From Sphingomonas parva (ex Maeng et al. 2020) (GTDB lineage Bacteria > Pseudomonadota > Alphaproteobacteria > Sphingomonadales > Sphingomonadaceae): a stretch of 58,828 nucleotides of DNA. The stretch is from contig NZ_SPDV01000025.1 in the NCBI RefSeq assembly GCF_004564275.1, positions 1 to 58,828 on the forward strand, given 5' to 3'. Positions 34,642-42,903 of the stretch are shown one piece after another; positions within the stretch are counted from its first letter, which is position 1, and the number at the start of each line of letters is the position of its first letter. The notes under the pieces were generated by a model, which worked only from the letters and a program-made list of their open reading frames with translations, did not search any database and was not told where the DNA came from. Both the position numbers and the translations under genes were made by a program.

Positions 34642-35304
34642 TCAGGCGGCCTCGCCGATGTCGAGCGCGGCGAGCTGCGCCGCCAGCGCGGCCTGGAAGG
34701 CCGGCCGCGCCGTCCCGCGATCGCGATAGGCGGCGAGCCGCGCGTGGCCGGCGAGCAGCTCGGGCCCGCCGCCGCGCAGCGCCGAGACCATCGCGATGTC
34801 GGCGATCGAGAAGTCGCCGGCGATCCAGTCCCGTTCGCCCAGCGCCGCCTCGAGCCGGTCGAGCTTCTGGCCGATCGCCGTCAGCAATCCGGGCTTGCGC
34901 GCCTCGGCCCACGCCTCGCCGGCGGCGAACAGGGTGACGGTACCGAGCTCCATCAGCAGCGGCTCGACGCTGTTGAACGCCGCGAACAGCCAGCTCAGCA
35001 CGTCGGCGCGGCCCTGGCCGCCGGCGGGCAGCAGCCGGCCGGCCCGCTCGGCGAGATGGACCAGGGTCGCGCCGCTCTCGAACAAATGGATGTCGCCGTC
35101 GCGCAGATGCGGCACCTGCCCCCAGGGCTGCTCGCCGAAATACCATTCCGGCCGGCGGACCGCGCTGATCAGCCGCTCGCGATAGCCGAGGCCCAGCTCC
35201 TCGCAGGCCCAGCGCGGGCGGAGGTCGCGGACGTAGCCGCGGGCGAAATCGGGCACCCAGTCGAACGCGGTGATCTCGATGGTCGCATCCTTGTCGATCA
35301 TCAT
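34642..35304 (-). CDS. Glutathione S-transferase family protein
   Basis: 220 residues with a thioredoxin-like N-terminal domain (WACEELGLGYRERL, WGQVPHLRDGDIHLFESGATLVHLAE; the cis-Pro in QVPHL and the ES pair bind glutathione) and an all-helical C-terminal domain with WIAGDFSIADIAM. Cytoplasmic detoxication enzyme; substrate unknown. Lies 2 bp downstream of the DoxX-like gene, so clearly the same operon. Start at ATG 35304, GAGG at 8 nt. Confidence 0.9.
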   Translation of the reverse strand: MMIDKDATIEITAFDWVPDFARGYVRDLRPRWACEELGLGYRERLISAVRRPEWYFGEQPWGQVPHLRDGDIHLFESGATLVHLAERAGRLLPAGGQGRADVLSWLFAAFNSVEPLLMELGTVTLFAAGEAWAEARKPGLLTAIGQKLDRLEAALGERDWIAGDFSIADIAMVSALRGGGPELLAGHARLAAYRDRGTARPAFQAALAAQLAALDIGEAA

Positions 35305-35306
35305 GG

Positions 35307-35759
35307 TCAGTTCCTCTCTCGAACGATCGGGAAGAGCGCCCGAAGGGCCGGGCTGCGCAGCCACAGGCCGCCCCACATGAACAGGGCGAGATAGATCCCG
35401 AACAATGTGTGGCTGAGCAGCGGGCTGCCGGCGCGGACGTGGGCCGCGATCGCGCCCCCGAGCAGCGCGGTCATCAGCACCGCGCCGAGCAGGCTGGTGC
35501 GCGGAAACAGGTAGAGCGCCAGCAAGGCGAGCTCGAGCAGGCCGATGGCCAGCGCGTGGCGGGCCGGCCAGCCCAGCGCCTCGAGCGTCTCGCCGGCGAC
35601 TGGCATGCCCATCAGCTTCGGCGCGATCGAGGCGCCGAGCATGAACAAGGCGAACAGCGCGGAGAGGATGCGCCCGGTCCGGACGGAGGCCGTCGCGCCT
35701 GGGCGGCGATCCGCCGCGATCGGGCCCGGCCCGGCCGGAGTTGCGGATCTCGTCGCCAT
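35307..35759 (-). CDS. DoxX-like membrane protein
   Basis: 150 residues with four membrane helices (about 30-50, 68-88, 90-112, 118-138), matching DoxX/DoxX-like proteins by FMLGASIAPKLMG at the first helix and the HALAIGLLELALLALYL pattern. Function of the family is not settled; often beside HxlR regulators. First gene of the minus-strand operon and divergent to the HxlR gene. ATG 35759 has GGAGAGG upstream. Confidence 0.8.
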   Translation of the reverse strand: MATRSATPAGPGPIAADRRPGATASVRTGRILSALFALFMLGASIAPKLMGMPVAGETLEALGWPARHALAIGLLELALLALYLFPRTSLLGAVLMTALLGGAIAAHVRAGSPLLSHTLFGIYLALFMWGGLWLRSPALRALFPIVRERN

Positions 35760-35829
35760 GATTCCTCTCCTCTTCCGGCCGGCCGCGCACCGCACGCCGA
35801 CTCGTCCCTTGCCTTTCGTGCCGCAGATA

Positions 35830-35865
35830 GTTACCTAATGCAACTGTGAAGTTACCAAAGGAAAC
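35830..35865. promoter_or_regulatory. Two operator dyads for the HxlR regulator
   Basis: GTTACCTAATGCAAC (35830-35844) and GTTACCAAAGGAAAC (35851-35865) are pseudo-palindromes on a common GTTACC-N3-GNAAC plan. Their centres are 21 bp apart, two helical turns, so two dimers could bind on the same face. The second covers the ribosome site of the regulator gene. They lie in the gap between the divergent DoxX and HxlR genes. Confidence 0.65.
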
Positions 35866-35871
35866 TACGCG

Positions 35872-36546
35872 TTGATCGCGCACGGCAAATGGTATGGCGA
35901 CGCCTGCGGAACCGCCTTTGCGATGGAGCTGGTCGGCGAGCGCTGGTCGATGCTGATCCTGCGCGAGCTGATGCTCGGCGGCCGCCGCTTCTCCGACCTG
36001 CGCGCCGCTCTCCCCGGCCTCTCGGCCAAGGTGCTGACCGAGCGTCTCGCCGGGCTGGAGGAGGCCGGGCTGGTGACCCGGCGCAGGCTGCCGCCGCCGG
36101 CCGCGGTCCAGCTCTACGAGCTCACCGAATGGGGCTATTCGGCCGAGCCGGCGATCCGCGAGCTCGGCCGCTGGGCGGCGCGCTCCCCGGCGCACAACCC
36201 CCAGCTGCCGCTGTCGCCGGTCAGCTTCATGCTCTCGCTGCGCACGATGATCGACCGGGAGGCCGCCGCGGCGAGCGGCCTCGATCTCGAAATCGGCTTC
36301 ACCCTCGCCGGCGAGAGCTTCCTCGCCGCGCTGCGCGGCGGCGAGCTGCCGGTCCGCCGCGCCGAGCCGGGGGAGACCTCGGGTGAGCTCCATTTCGAAG
36401 CCGAGATCGCCCTGCCCCTGCTGCGCCTGTTCTACGGCAAGCAGCCGCTCGACGAGGCCGAGCAGGCCGGCGTCCGCATCACCGGCGACCGCAACCTCGC
36501 CCGCCGCGTCATCGCCCTCTTCGCCTTGCCCCCGAAGATCGGCTGA
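35872..36546 (+). CDS. HxlR-family transcriptional regulator
   Basis: 224 residues. The winged helix of the HxlR group is clear: KWYGDACGTAFAMELVGERW, LILRELMLGGRRFSDLRAAL, LSAKVLTERLAGLEEAGLVT and LTEWG. An extra C-terminal domain of about 110 residues may sense a ligand. TTG start at 35872 with AAAGGAAAC upstream; no in-frame ATG or GTG upstream before a stop. Probably controls itself and the divergent DoxX-GST-VOC operon through the dyads at 35830-35865. Confidence 0.87.
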   Translation: MIAHGKWYGDACGTAFAMELVGERWSMLILRELMLGGRRFSDLRAALPGLSAKVLTERLAGLEEAGLVTRRRLPPPAAVQLYELTEWGYSAEPAIRELGRWAARSPAHNPQLPLSPVSFMLSLRTMIDREAAAASGLDLEIGFTLAGESFLAALRGGELPVRRAEPGETSGELHFEAEIALPLLRLFYGKQPLDEAEQAGVRITGDRNLARRVIALFALPPKIG

Positions 36547-36709
36547 CGGGCGTCGAGGCCGCCGTCACCACGGATCGGATCAATCTGTCAGCCCTCTATC
36601 CGGCCTGCACGACCCGGCTCCCCTCCAGCCCTTGCTGGAAGGGCTGGGGGTGGCACTTGCTTTCTGCTTCCCAAGCTTGCCGGACCCACCTGCGCTGTTC
36701 CGGCGCCGC

Positions 36710-37570
36710 TCACCCCCGCCGCGTGAACAGCCGCCACAACCCCCTCGGCCTCGCCGCCGGCGCTGGCGTGGTCGCAGCCGCCGGCCCGGGCCCGGCCGCG
36801 GCGAAGGCGCCGCCGGTCCGCACCGCCAGCTCCTCGGTCACGTCCTTGTGGATGAAGGCATAGGCCCACATCAGCTCCATCCGGCAGGCGTCGCGCTTCA
36901 TCTCCTTCGCCATCTTCAGCGCGATCGCGAACAGCAAGGCGACGGCGAGGGTGAACAGCAGGATCTGGATCGCGGCCGAGGCGGTGAGGATCGGGAACAG
37001 CAGCATGCCGGTCGCCAGGCCGAGCACGCTCGCCGCCAGCCAGTTGACCCCGATGTAGCCGTAGCTGCGCCGCCGCCGCGCCCATTCGATCAGGTGCGGC
37101 GGGGCATTGCTGTAATAGGCCCAGACGAACAGGGAATCGTCGTCGCGCACCGGTTCGAACACCGAGGAGAATTCCTTGGTGCCGCTGTGGAATTGCAACG
37201 TCCTCTGCTTGTCCTTCATCGTCTTCCTGATGTGATCGCCGACGATCAGCCGCGCATAATCGTCGAAATGCGCGCCCTTCTCGCGGCTGGCGGTCTCGTA
37301 GGCGGTGCGCCGCGAGGTCAGCACCAGCCCCTGGACGACCACGCCGATGATCGGCGAGATGCCGATCGCCAGCCAGCTCGCGTCACCGGCCCTGGCGAGA
37401 AGTTGCCGGAAGATCTCGACATCGCGCGGCGGCGCGGGCGCCGAGACGATGCACAGCAACGTGCAAGAACTCGCCATGGCGAGATAGATCACCGTGCCGG
37501 CGATGCAGCAGATCAGGAAGACGATCCCGGTCAGGGCATTGCGGATCAGGAAGTGCAGGTCACTTGGCAT
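36710..37570 (-). CDS. Unrecognised four-helix membrane protein
   Basis: 286 residues. Hydrophobic segments near residues 10-42, 62-85, 178-200 and 205-232; a charged loop of about 90 residues lies between the second and third. The C terminus is Ala/Pro/Gly-rich and ends in basic RRG. Preceded by the start codon at 37570. No family recognised. Confidence 0.65.
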   Translation of the reverse strand: MPSDLHFLIRNALTGIVFLICCIAGTVIYLAMASSCTLLCIVSAPAPPRDVEIFRQLLARAGDASWLAIGISPIIGVVVQGLVLTSRRTAYETASREKGAHFDDYARLIVGDHIRKTMKDKQRTLQFHSGTKEFSSVFEPVRDDDSLFVWAYYSNAPPHLIEWARRRRSYGYIGVNWLAASVLGLATGMLLFPILTASAAIQILLFTLAVALLFAIALKMAKEMKRDACRMELMWAYAFIHKDVTEELAVRTGGAFAAAGPGPAAATTPAPAARPRGLWRLFTRRG

Positions 37571-37732
37571 AGCGACTCCACGCCTTGCACCGGCGATGCT
37601 ACGCGGCCGCGCGGCAGCCAGCAAGCTTTGCGCGGATGGCGGATGGCGCGCGCGACTGGCGATGGACTTGACCGGTGTCCCGGCGAAGATATGCGGCGCA
37701 AAGTCCCGCGCGGCGGCACCACCTTCCGCGGT

Positions 37733-37999
37733 TCAGCGCCCCGCGTCCCGCCGCTCCGAGCCGCCGAGCGCGGCGGCGGCGAGCCGCATCGCCCTGAGAT
37801 AAGCGGCGGAGCTGCGCGGCACTTCGGTCCAAGCGCCGGCGCGCCCGCCGTGCACCTCTTCCCAGATTCGCGCGCCGAGGCGGTCGAGCTCGGCGCGCGT
37901 CGGCAGGACGGCGTCGCGCAGGCAGTGAATCAGCACCGGCTCCCGCCGCGCCCAGCCGCTCGGCTGCATCACACGCCCGCTCTCCGCTTCTCCACCCAT
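37733..37999 (-). CDS. Small hypothetical protein
   Basis: 88 residues, soluble, without signal peptide (VLIHCLRDAVLPTRAELDRL in the middle). GAGGAGG six bases ahead of the ATG is the strongest support that it is real. Function unknown. Confidence 0.55.
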   Translation of the reverse strand: MGGEAESGRVMQPSGWARREPVLIHCLRDAVLPTRAELDRLGARIWEEVHGGRAGAWTEVPRSSAAYLRAMRLAAAALGGSERRDAGR

Positions 38000-38125
38000 C
38001 GCCGCCTCCTCGGCCCTTTGATGGCGAGCGCCGCGAAAGGTTCCCGGCCCCTCGAAGACTCCTCCTGCGGCGACGCCTGGGACAGGCGTGTGTGAACAAT
38101 CCAGCCTCTGCGCCGGGTGGCCGCC

Positions 38126-38257
38126 GTTTCACGCGAAAACCGGGACGGTCGCCGGGACCGCGAAGCGGCATCAAACCGACCGATTGCGCAAGCACAACGG
38201 GCGGGAAAAAGCTCCGCTTGGCGATCTTCTTTCTTCTTCGTAACCTTCGCGTGAAAC
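38126..38257. repeat. TTTCACGCGAA element, copy C
   Basis: Bounded by GTTTCACGCGAA (38126-38137) and TTCGCGTGAAAC (38246-38257), a perfect 12-bp inverted repeat. About 132 bp, shorter than copies A and B. It is followed by degenerate pieces (38321-38360 and 38404-38480), including a near-duplicate of GGCACGGACGCTCGCCGTGC. Confidence 0.75.
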
Positions 38258-38655
38258 GGGCCTCCACCCGCGGCACGGACGCTCGCCGTGCACCCCCGCC
38301 GTCGGCGGCAAGCGCACCCCGTCGTGCCTTCGTGACCTTTCGTGACGTCGTGTAGAAATCAGACCCGAAGCCGCGCCGCCGCCTTCGCTACGCCGCCGCC
38401 GCCGTTTCGCGCGGAAACCGCGAAGATCGCCAGGACGTGAAACGGAGCGCACGCCCGCGACACGGACGTTTGCTGTGCGACTCGGCGCTTTCACGAGAGG
38501 CGGAGGCCGGACGGTCCCGAGCGATGCGAGGCGCCCGCGCCCTCCCTCTCCCGTGCCGCCACCTGTAGATTCCCCTGCCTTAGAAGGAGAGACCCGGGCG
38601 ACGGCCTTTGAAGCGGACGCTATTCGCTACTTGCGAAAATCGCGACAATGTGCTA

Positions 38656-38670
38656 GAACGAAGCAGGAAC
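38656..38670. promoter_or_regulatory. LexA-type SOS box, GAAC-N7-GAAC
   Basis: GAACGAAGCAGGAAC matches the alphaproteobacterial LexA site (GTTC-N7-GTTC, read on either strand). A possible -35 TTGCGA (38633) and -10 TAGAAC (38654, inside the box) are 16-17 bp apart, so a bound repressor would block the promoter. It lies 53 bp before the DUF5681 start. Confidence 0.6.
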
Positions 38671-38703
38671 ATGGCTGCTCGATAGAAGTCGGAAGACTAG
38701 GCA

Positions 38704-38718
38704 GCCTCCCGTGGAGGC
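38704..38718 (+). promoter_or_regulatory. Hairpin over the ribosome binding site
   Basis: GCCTCC-CGT-GGAGGC is a perfect 6-bp stem with a 3-nt loop; its right arm is the GGAGG that serves the ATG at 38723. Folding would hide the ribosome site. Confidence 0.5.
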
Positions 38719-38722
38719 CATC

Positions 38723-39682
38723 ATGACCGAGATGTCCGCAATTCGCTCCGACACCGGACGCTTCCCGCCCGGCCGCAGCGGCAATCCGGCCGGGCGGCCG
38801 CTCAGATCGCGCAACCGCGCGTCGCGGCTCGCCGAGTTGATCGACGAGGCGGAGAGCGCGGCGATCGTCCGGGCAATGGTCGACCGCGCGCTCGCCGGCG
38901 ACGGCGCCGCGCTGCGCGCCTGCTTCACCCGCCTGCTGCCACGCCCGCGCGAGGCGGCGGTCGAGATCGACCTGCCGCCGGTCGCCTGCGCCGCGGACGT
39001 GTGCGAGGCGAGCACCGCCCTGATCGCCGCCGTCGCCTCCGGCGACATCAGCCCGCGCGAAGCGCAGCAGGTGATGCGCCTGCTCACCGCCCATCTGAAG
39101 CTCCTCGCCGCCGCCCGCGGCGAAGCCCCGGCCGCCGCGCCGCCGCCGAAGCCATCATCCCGGTACGAGGACCGGCTCGCCATGCCGCCCGATCCCGATC
39201 CCGGCAAAGGCGGCGCCTGTATTTCACCTGTTTCCGCAGGCGCGCCCCCGCCCGTTCCGGACGCGCCGGCGCAGGCGGCGCGGGTCTCACGATCGTCGCG
39301 CGACCGCACGAAGGACGCGAAGAGCGAAACCGGGGGCCGGCCCGAGGCGGCGGCGCCTCCCGATCGTCCTGGCGAGGCGAACCACGGGATCGTGACCCTG
39401 CCGCGCGGGCTCGCGCCCCGGGCCACCGCGCAGCGCCTGTATTTCGCCTGTTCTGAGCCGGGTCGAAGGGCCTGTTCGGCGCGGCCGGCAGCCCGGTCCT
39501 GTGGAGGCGAAGCCGGGCGCGTGCTGCCCGCTTCGACCGCGGCGCTGCACCTCCGGCCGGTCTTGTGCGTCTGCCCGGTGTCCGCCCGGGGTTATGTCCG
39601 CTGCCGCCCACCGCCGCCCGGCGGGCGCACCGCGCCGATCGGGGCGGACGAACCGGTCACCCGCCTTCCGGCATGCGGCTGA
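38723..39682 (+). CDS. DUF5681 domain protein with a long unconserved tail
   Basis: 319 residues. The N terminus GRFPPGRSGNPAGRP is the DUF5681 signature, in a family often linked to phage or mobile DNA. Residues up to about 130 look helical and normal (LITAHLK-like region MRLLTAHLKLLAAARG). The remainder is Pro/Ala/Arg-rich with eight or more Cys late on and looks like a frame read beyond its proper end; a frameshift or loss of the stop is likely. GGAGG six bases before the ATG at 38723. Possibly SOS-regulated. Confidence 0.6.
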   Translation: MTEMSAIRSDTGRFPPGRSGNPAGRPLRSRNRASRLAELIDEAESAAIVRAMVDRALAGDGAALRACFTRLLPRPREAAVEIDLPPVACAADVCEASTALIAAVASGDISPREAQQVMRLLTAHLKLLAAARGEAPAAAPPPKPSSRYEDRLAMPPDPDPGKGGACISPVSAGAPPPVPDAPAQAARVSRSSRDRTKDAKSETGGRPEAAAPPDRPGEANHGIVTLPRGLAPRATAQRLYFACSEPGRRACSARPAARSCGGEAGRVLPASTAALHLRPVLCVCPVSARGYVRCRPPPPGGRTAPIGADEPVTRLPACG

Positions 39683-39699
39683 CGGCGCGTTCCGGCCGT

Positions 39700-40521
39700 T
39701 CAGCCGCCGGCCTGCGCTCCGTGCGGCCGCGGGCTGGCGAAATGTTCGGTGGTGGTGGCGAAGCCCCAGCAATTCTTGGCGTTGAACTCGACCGCCTGCT
39801 GGCAGAAATCGGGGCTCGACGTCGCGCAGGCGTCGGTCAGCAGCACCGCGTTATAGTCGCGGAAGTAGGCGTCCTCCATCGTCGTGGTCACGCATTGATC
39901 TATGTTGACCCCGGCCAGATACAGAGTGTTGATCCCCTGGGTGCGCAGCACCTGGTCGAGATGCGTGCCGTAGAAGCCGCTCATCCGCACCTTCTCGATA
40001 TGGACGTCGTCCTCGTCGATCAGCGGCTTGAGCTCGTCGACGATCGCGCCGCCCCACGAGCCCTGGGTCAGCACCGGGCCGTGCTCCAGATTCTCGCCGA
40101 TGCCGGCCTGATCGGGCGCGTGCTTGAACGAATAGAGGGTCGGGGCGCCGAGGTTCCGGAGGTCGGGCCGGTTGTGCCAATAGACCCAGACCACCCACAT
40201 GCCGTGGCGCCGCGCCGCCTCGATCGCGCGCTTCACGCCGGGGATCGCCGCCCGGCAGCGCCGGTAGTCGAGCCCCGACCGCTCGGTCCAGCCGCCCGGG
40301 GCGCAGAAATCGTTCTGCATGTCGATGACGACCAGGGCGCCGCGATCGAGGCTGTCCACGAACGGCTTGAGCTCGGCCTCGAAGCGCACCAGCCGCCCCT
40401 GCGGATGATGCGGCGCCAGGTGGACGTAATCGTCGTGGAGGTGCCAGCGGTCCGAGCCGGCGGCGAGCTGGATGCCGCCGTCTTCGGTGCTTGCGTAGAT
40501 CGTCCGGTGTTGGGAGGGCAT
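39700..40521 (-). CDS. Isochorismatase-family cysteine hydrolase
   Basis: 273 residues. The triad is visible: Asp in VVIDMQNDFCAPGGW, Lys in HIEKVRMSGF, and Cys in VNIDQCVTTTMED following the cis-peptide. An extra N-terminal part of about 60 residues precedes the fold. Family members cleave amides (for example ureidoacrylate, nicotinamide, N-carbamoylsarcosine). The exact substrate cannot be told. Divergent from the methyltransferase gene. Confidence 0.87.
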   Translation of the reverse strand: MPSQHRTIYASTEDGGIQLAAGSDRWHLHDDYVHLAPHHPQGRLVRFEAELKPFVDSLDRGALVVIDMQNDFCAPGGWTERSGLDYRRCRAAIPGVKRAIEAARRHGMWVVWVYWHNRPDLRNLGAPTLYSFKHAPDQAGIGENLEHGPVLTQGSWGGAIVDELKPLIDEDDVHIEKVRMSGFYGTHLDQVLRTQGINTLYLAGVNIDQCVTTTMEDAYFRDYNAVLLTDACATSSPDFCQQAVEFNAKNCWGFATTTEHFASPRPHGAQAGG

Positions 40522-40729
40522 TCATGTCTCCAGCATGTGTCCGTCCGCGCCCAACGCGATTGCTGCGTCGAGGCTCCCCCCGCTGCGCCGCTCGGCGCAG
40601 CGCCGGTCGCATCGTCGGCTCCTGCCGTCACAATCGACACCCTTTTCCGCGTTCAAAGCCATCGAACCGGCACAGGGCTCCGCCAGACCCTCGCCCTCTT
40701 TCCGCCGACCGCACCCGAGGAGCGCGAAC

Positions 40730-41557
40730 ATGGACATGCCCGTCACCAATCCGAACCGAGCCCTGTGGGAGAAAGGCGATTTCACCCGCATCGCCGAGAC
40801 CATGCGCGACAGCGGCGAGGCCTTCGTCGAAACGCTCGGCATCCGCCCCGGCATGGCCGTGCTCGATCTCGGCTGCGGCGACGGCACCACCGCCCTCCCC
40901 GCCGCCCGGCGCGGAGGCGAGGTGCTCGGCGTCGACATCGCGGCGAATCTGGTCGCCGCCGGCAATGCGCGCGCCCGCGCCGCCGGCCTGTCGAACCTCG
41001 CTTTCGAGCAGGGCGACGCCTGCGACCTCGGCGGGATCGAGGACGGCCGGTTCGATCTCGTCGTCAGCCTGTTCGGCGCGATGTTCGCCCCGCGCCCGCA
41101 CGACGTGGCGCGCGAGATGGTGCGGGTGACGCGGCCGGGCGGCCGTATCGTCATGGGCAACTGGATCCCGGGCGATCCGACCCTGGTCGCGCAGATCCTC
41201 AAGGTCAGCGCTGCTTTCGCTCCGCCGCCGCCCGCCGGCTTCATCAGCCCGGTCACCTGGGGAGAAGAGGCGCAGGTCCGCGAGCGCTTTGCCGCCGCCG
41301 GCATTCCGCCCGCCGACATCGCGTTCGCGCGCGCCGAGTGGGTGTTCCGCATCCCCGGCCCGCCGTCGGCGCTGCTCGACATCTTCCGCAACTTCTACGG
41401 CCCGACCATGAACGCCTACGCCGCCGCGGCGAAGGACGGGCGCGAGGACGCGCTCCATGCCGAGCTGCTCGCGCTGTTCGAGGCGCAGAACCGCGCGACC
41501 GACGGCGGCACCGAGATCCCCGCCACCTTCCTCAAGGTGACGGTGCAGCGACGCTGA
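40730..41557 (+). CDS. Class I SAM-dependent methyltransferase
   Basis: 275 residues. SAM motif I is VLDLGCGDGTTALPAARRGG; the acid in VLGVDIAAN, motif II-like QGDACDL and the post-motif RPGGRIVMGNWI follow. Start ATG 40730 with GAGGAG eight bases upstream. Substrate unknown. Confidence 0.87.
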   Translation: MDMPVTNPNRALWEKGDFTRIAETMRDSGEAFVETLGIRPGMAVLDLGCGDGTTALPAARRGGEVLGVDIAANLVAAGNARARAAGLSNLAFEQGDACDLGGIEDGRFDLVVSLFGAMFAPRPHDVAREMVRVTRPGGRIVMGNWIPGDPTLVAQILKVSAAFAPPPPAGFISPVTWGEEAQVRERFAAAGIPPADIAFARAEWVFRIPGPPSALLDIFRNFYGPTMNAYAAAAKDGREDALHAELLALFEAQNRATDGGTEIPATFLKVTVQRR

Positions 41558-41639
41558 CCGGGGGTCCGGCCGCAGCGGATCTCACCTGCATTCCACCTGC
41601 ATTAACAGGCGGCGGGGCCCGCCGACGGCGCCCAGCCGC

Positions 41640-42647
41640 TCAGGCCGGCACCACCTTCTGCTCGATGACGCCGAAGATCGGGTGGCCATGGTCGTCGTCC
41701 ATCCAGATCCGGACGGTGTCGCCGTGGCGCAGGAACGGGGTCTCGGCTCTGCCGTCGAGGATCGTCTCGACCGTCCGGACCTCGGCGATGCACGAATAGC
41801 CGACGCCGCCCTGGGCGATCGGTTTGCCGGGGCCGCCGTCCTCGCCGCGGTTGGAGACGGTGCCCGAGCCGACGATCGTGCCGGCGGCGAGATTGCGGGT
41901 CCTGGCGAGGTGGGCGACCAGTGTCCCGAAGTCGAAGGTCATGTCGGTGCCGGCGTCGGCGCGGCCGAACGGATTGCCGTTGAGGTCGACCTTCAGCGCG
42001 CCGTGCAGCTTGCCGTCCCGCCACCGCCCGCCGAGGCTGTCCGGGGTCACGAACACCGGCGACAAAGCCGAGGCCGGCTTCGACTGGAGGAAGCCGAAGC
42101 CCTTGGCGAGCTCGGCCGGGATCAGGTTGCGCAGCGACACGTCGTTGACCAGCCCGACTAGGACGATCTTCTCGAGCGCCTGCTCGCGGGTCGCGCCGCG
42201 CGGCACGTCGCCCACGACCACCACCACCTCGGCCTCGAGGTCGCAGCCCCAGTCCTCGTCCGGCAGCGGGATGTCGGCGCGCGGCGGCAGCATCTCGTCG
42301 CTCGCGCCCTGGTACATCAGGGGATCGGTCCAGAAGCTCTCCGGCATCTCGGCGCCGCGCGCCTGGCGGACCAATTGGACGTGGTTCACATAGGCCGATC
42401 CGTCGGCCCATTGATAGGCGCGCGGCAGCGGCGCCAGCGCATTGCGCTCGTGGAAGCGCATCATCGGGATCACCTCGTGGGCGAGGTCGGTGGCGAGCAG
42501 CTCGAGCGCCGGCCGCGCCTCCGCCCAGTCGTCGAGCGCCGCCTGCAGGGTCGGCGCGATGTGGCCCGCGTCCGCGCACCAGGCGAGGTCCTCGCTCACC
42601 ACCACCAGCCGGCCGTCGCGGCCTCCATTCAGGGTCCCGAGCTTCAT
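41640..42647 (-). CDS. Fumarylacetoacetate hydrolase family protein
   Basis: 335 residues. Metal ligands of the FAH fold appear as Asp/Glu in WGCDLEAEVVVVVGDVPRG, and FGFLQSKPASALSPVFVTPD and GSGTVSNRG are family marks. It hydrolyses or decarboxylates a beta-diketo or oxo acid, often in aromatic or amino-acid breakdown. An N-terminal domain of about 80 residues precedes, as in the two-domain FAH group. The ATG at 42647 is preferred over an upstream frame. It lies divergent to mmsA, separated by a palindromic repeat. Confidence 0.85.
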   Translation of the reverse strand: MKLGTLNGGRDGRLVVVSEDLAWCADAGHIAPTLQAALDDWAEARPALELLATDLAHEVIPMMRFHERNALAPLPRAYQWADGSAYVNHVQLVRQARGAEMPESFWTDPLMYQGASDEMLPPRADIPLPDEDWGCDLEAEVVVVVGDVPRGATREQALEKIVLVGLVNDVSLRNLIPAELAKGFGFLQSKPASALSPVFVTPDSLGGRWRDGKLHGALKVDLNGNPFGRADAGTDMTFDFGTLVAHLARTRNLAAGTIVGSGTVSNRGEDGGPGKPIAQGGVGYSCIAEVRTVETILDGRAETPFLRHGDTVRIWMDDDHGHPIFGVIEQKVVPA

Positions 42648-42710
42648 GCCGCCGTCTCTCCTCATGTTCTTTCTTCCGCCGTCCCTGTGCCGCCCGACCC
42701 TCCTCTTTCC

Positions 42711-42794
42711 GTCATCCCCGCGAATGCGGGGATCCAGGAGGCTTTTGGATCGGTCACCGAGGCCGCCCTGGATTCCCGCCTTGGCGGGAATGAC
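42711..42794. repeat. GTCATCCC palindromic repeat, copy 1
   Basis: From GTCATCCCCGCGAATGCGGG to CTTGGCGGGAATGAC: both arms are small hairpins and the whole is an imperfect palindrome of 84 bp. It lies between the divergent FAH and mmsA genes. Related to copies at 48334, 49222 and 50285. Confidence 0.75.
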
Positions 42795-42903
42795 GGCTGA
42801 AGTGACGTGCAGGTCCGACCAATGTTGTGCCTCGGCAACTGGCATTTCGCCGCCGTCAGGTCTAGGGGCTCGGACAACAACAGAACACGCAGCAGAGGAT
42901 GCC

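Larger units (their letters stand above)
38000..38722. other. 723-bp spacer with clustered repeats and a regulatory site
   Basis: The left two thirds (38126-38480) hold copy C of the TTTCACGCGAA element and worn relatives of it. The right part holds a likely promoter and a LexA-type box (38656-38670), then the hairpin that carries the ribosome site of the DUF5681 gene. No convincing gene; short frames have poor starts. Confidence 0.6.
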
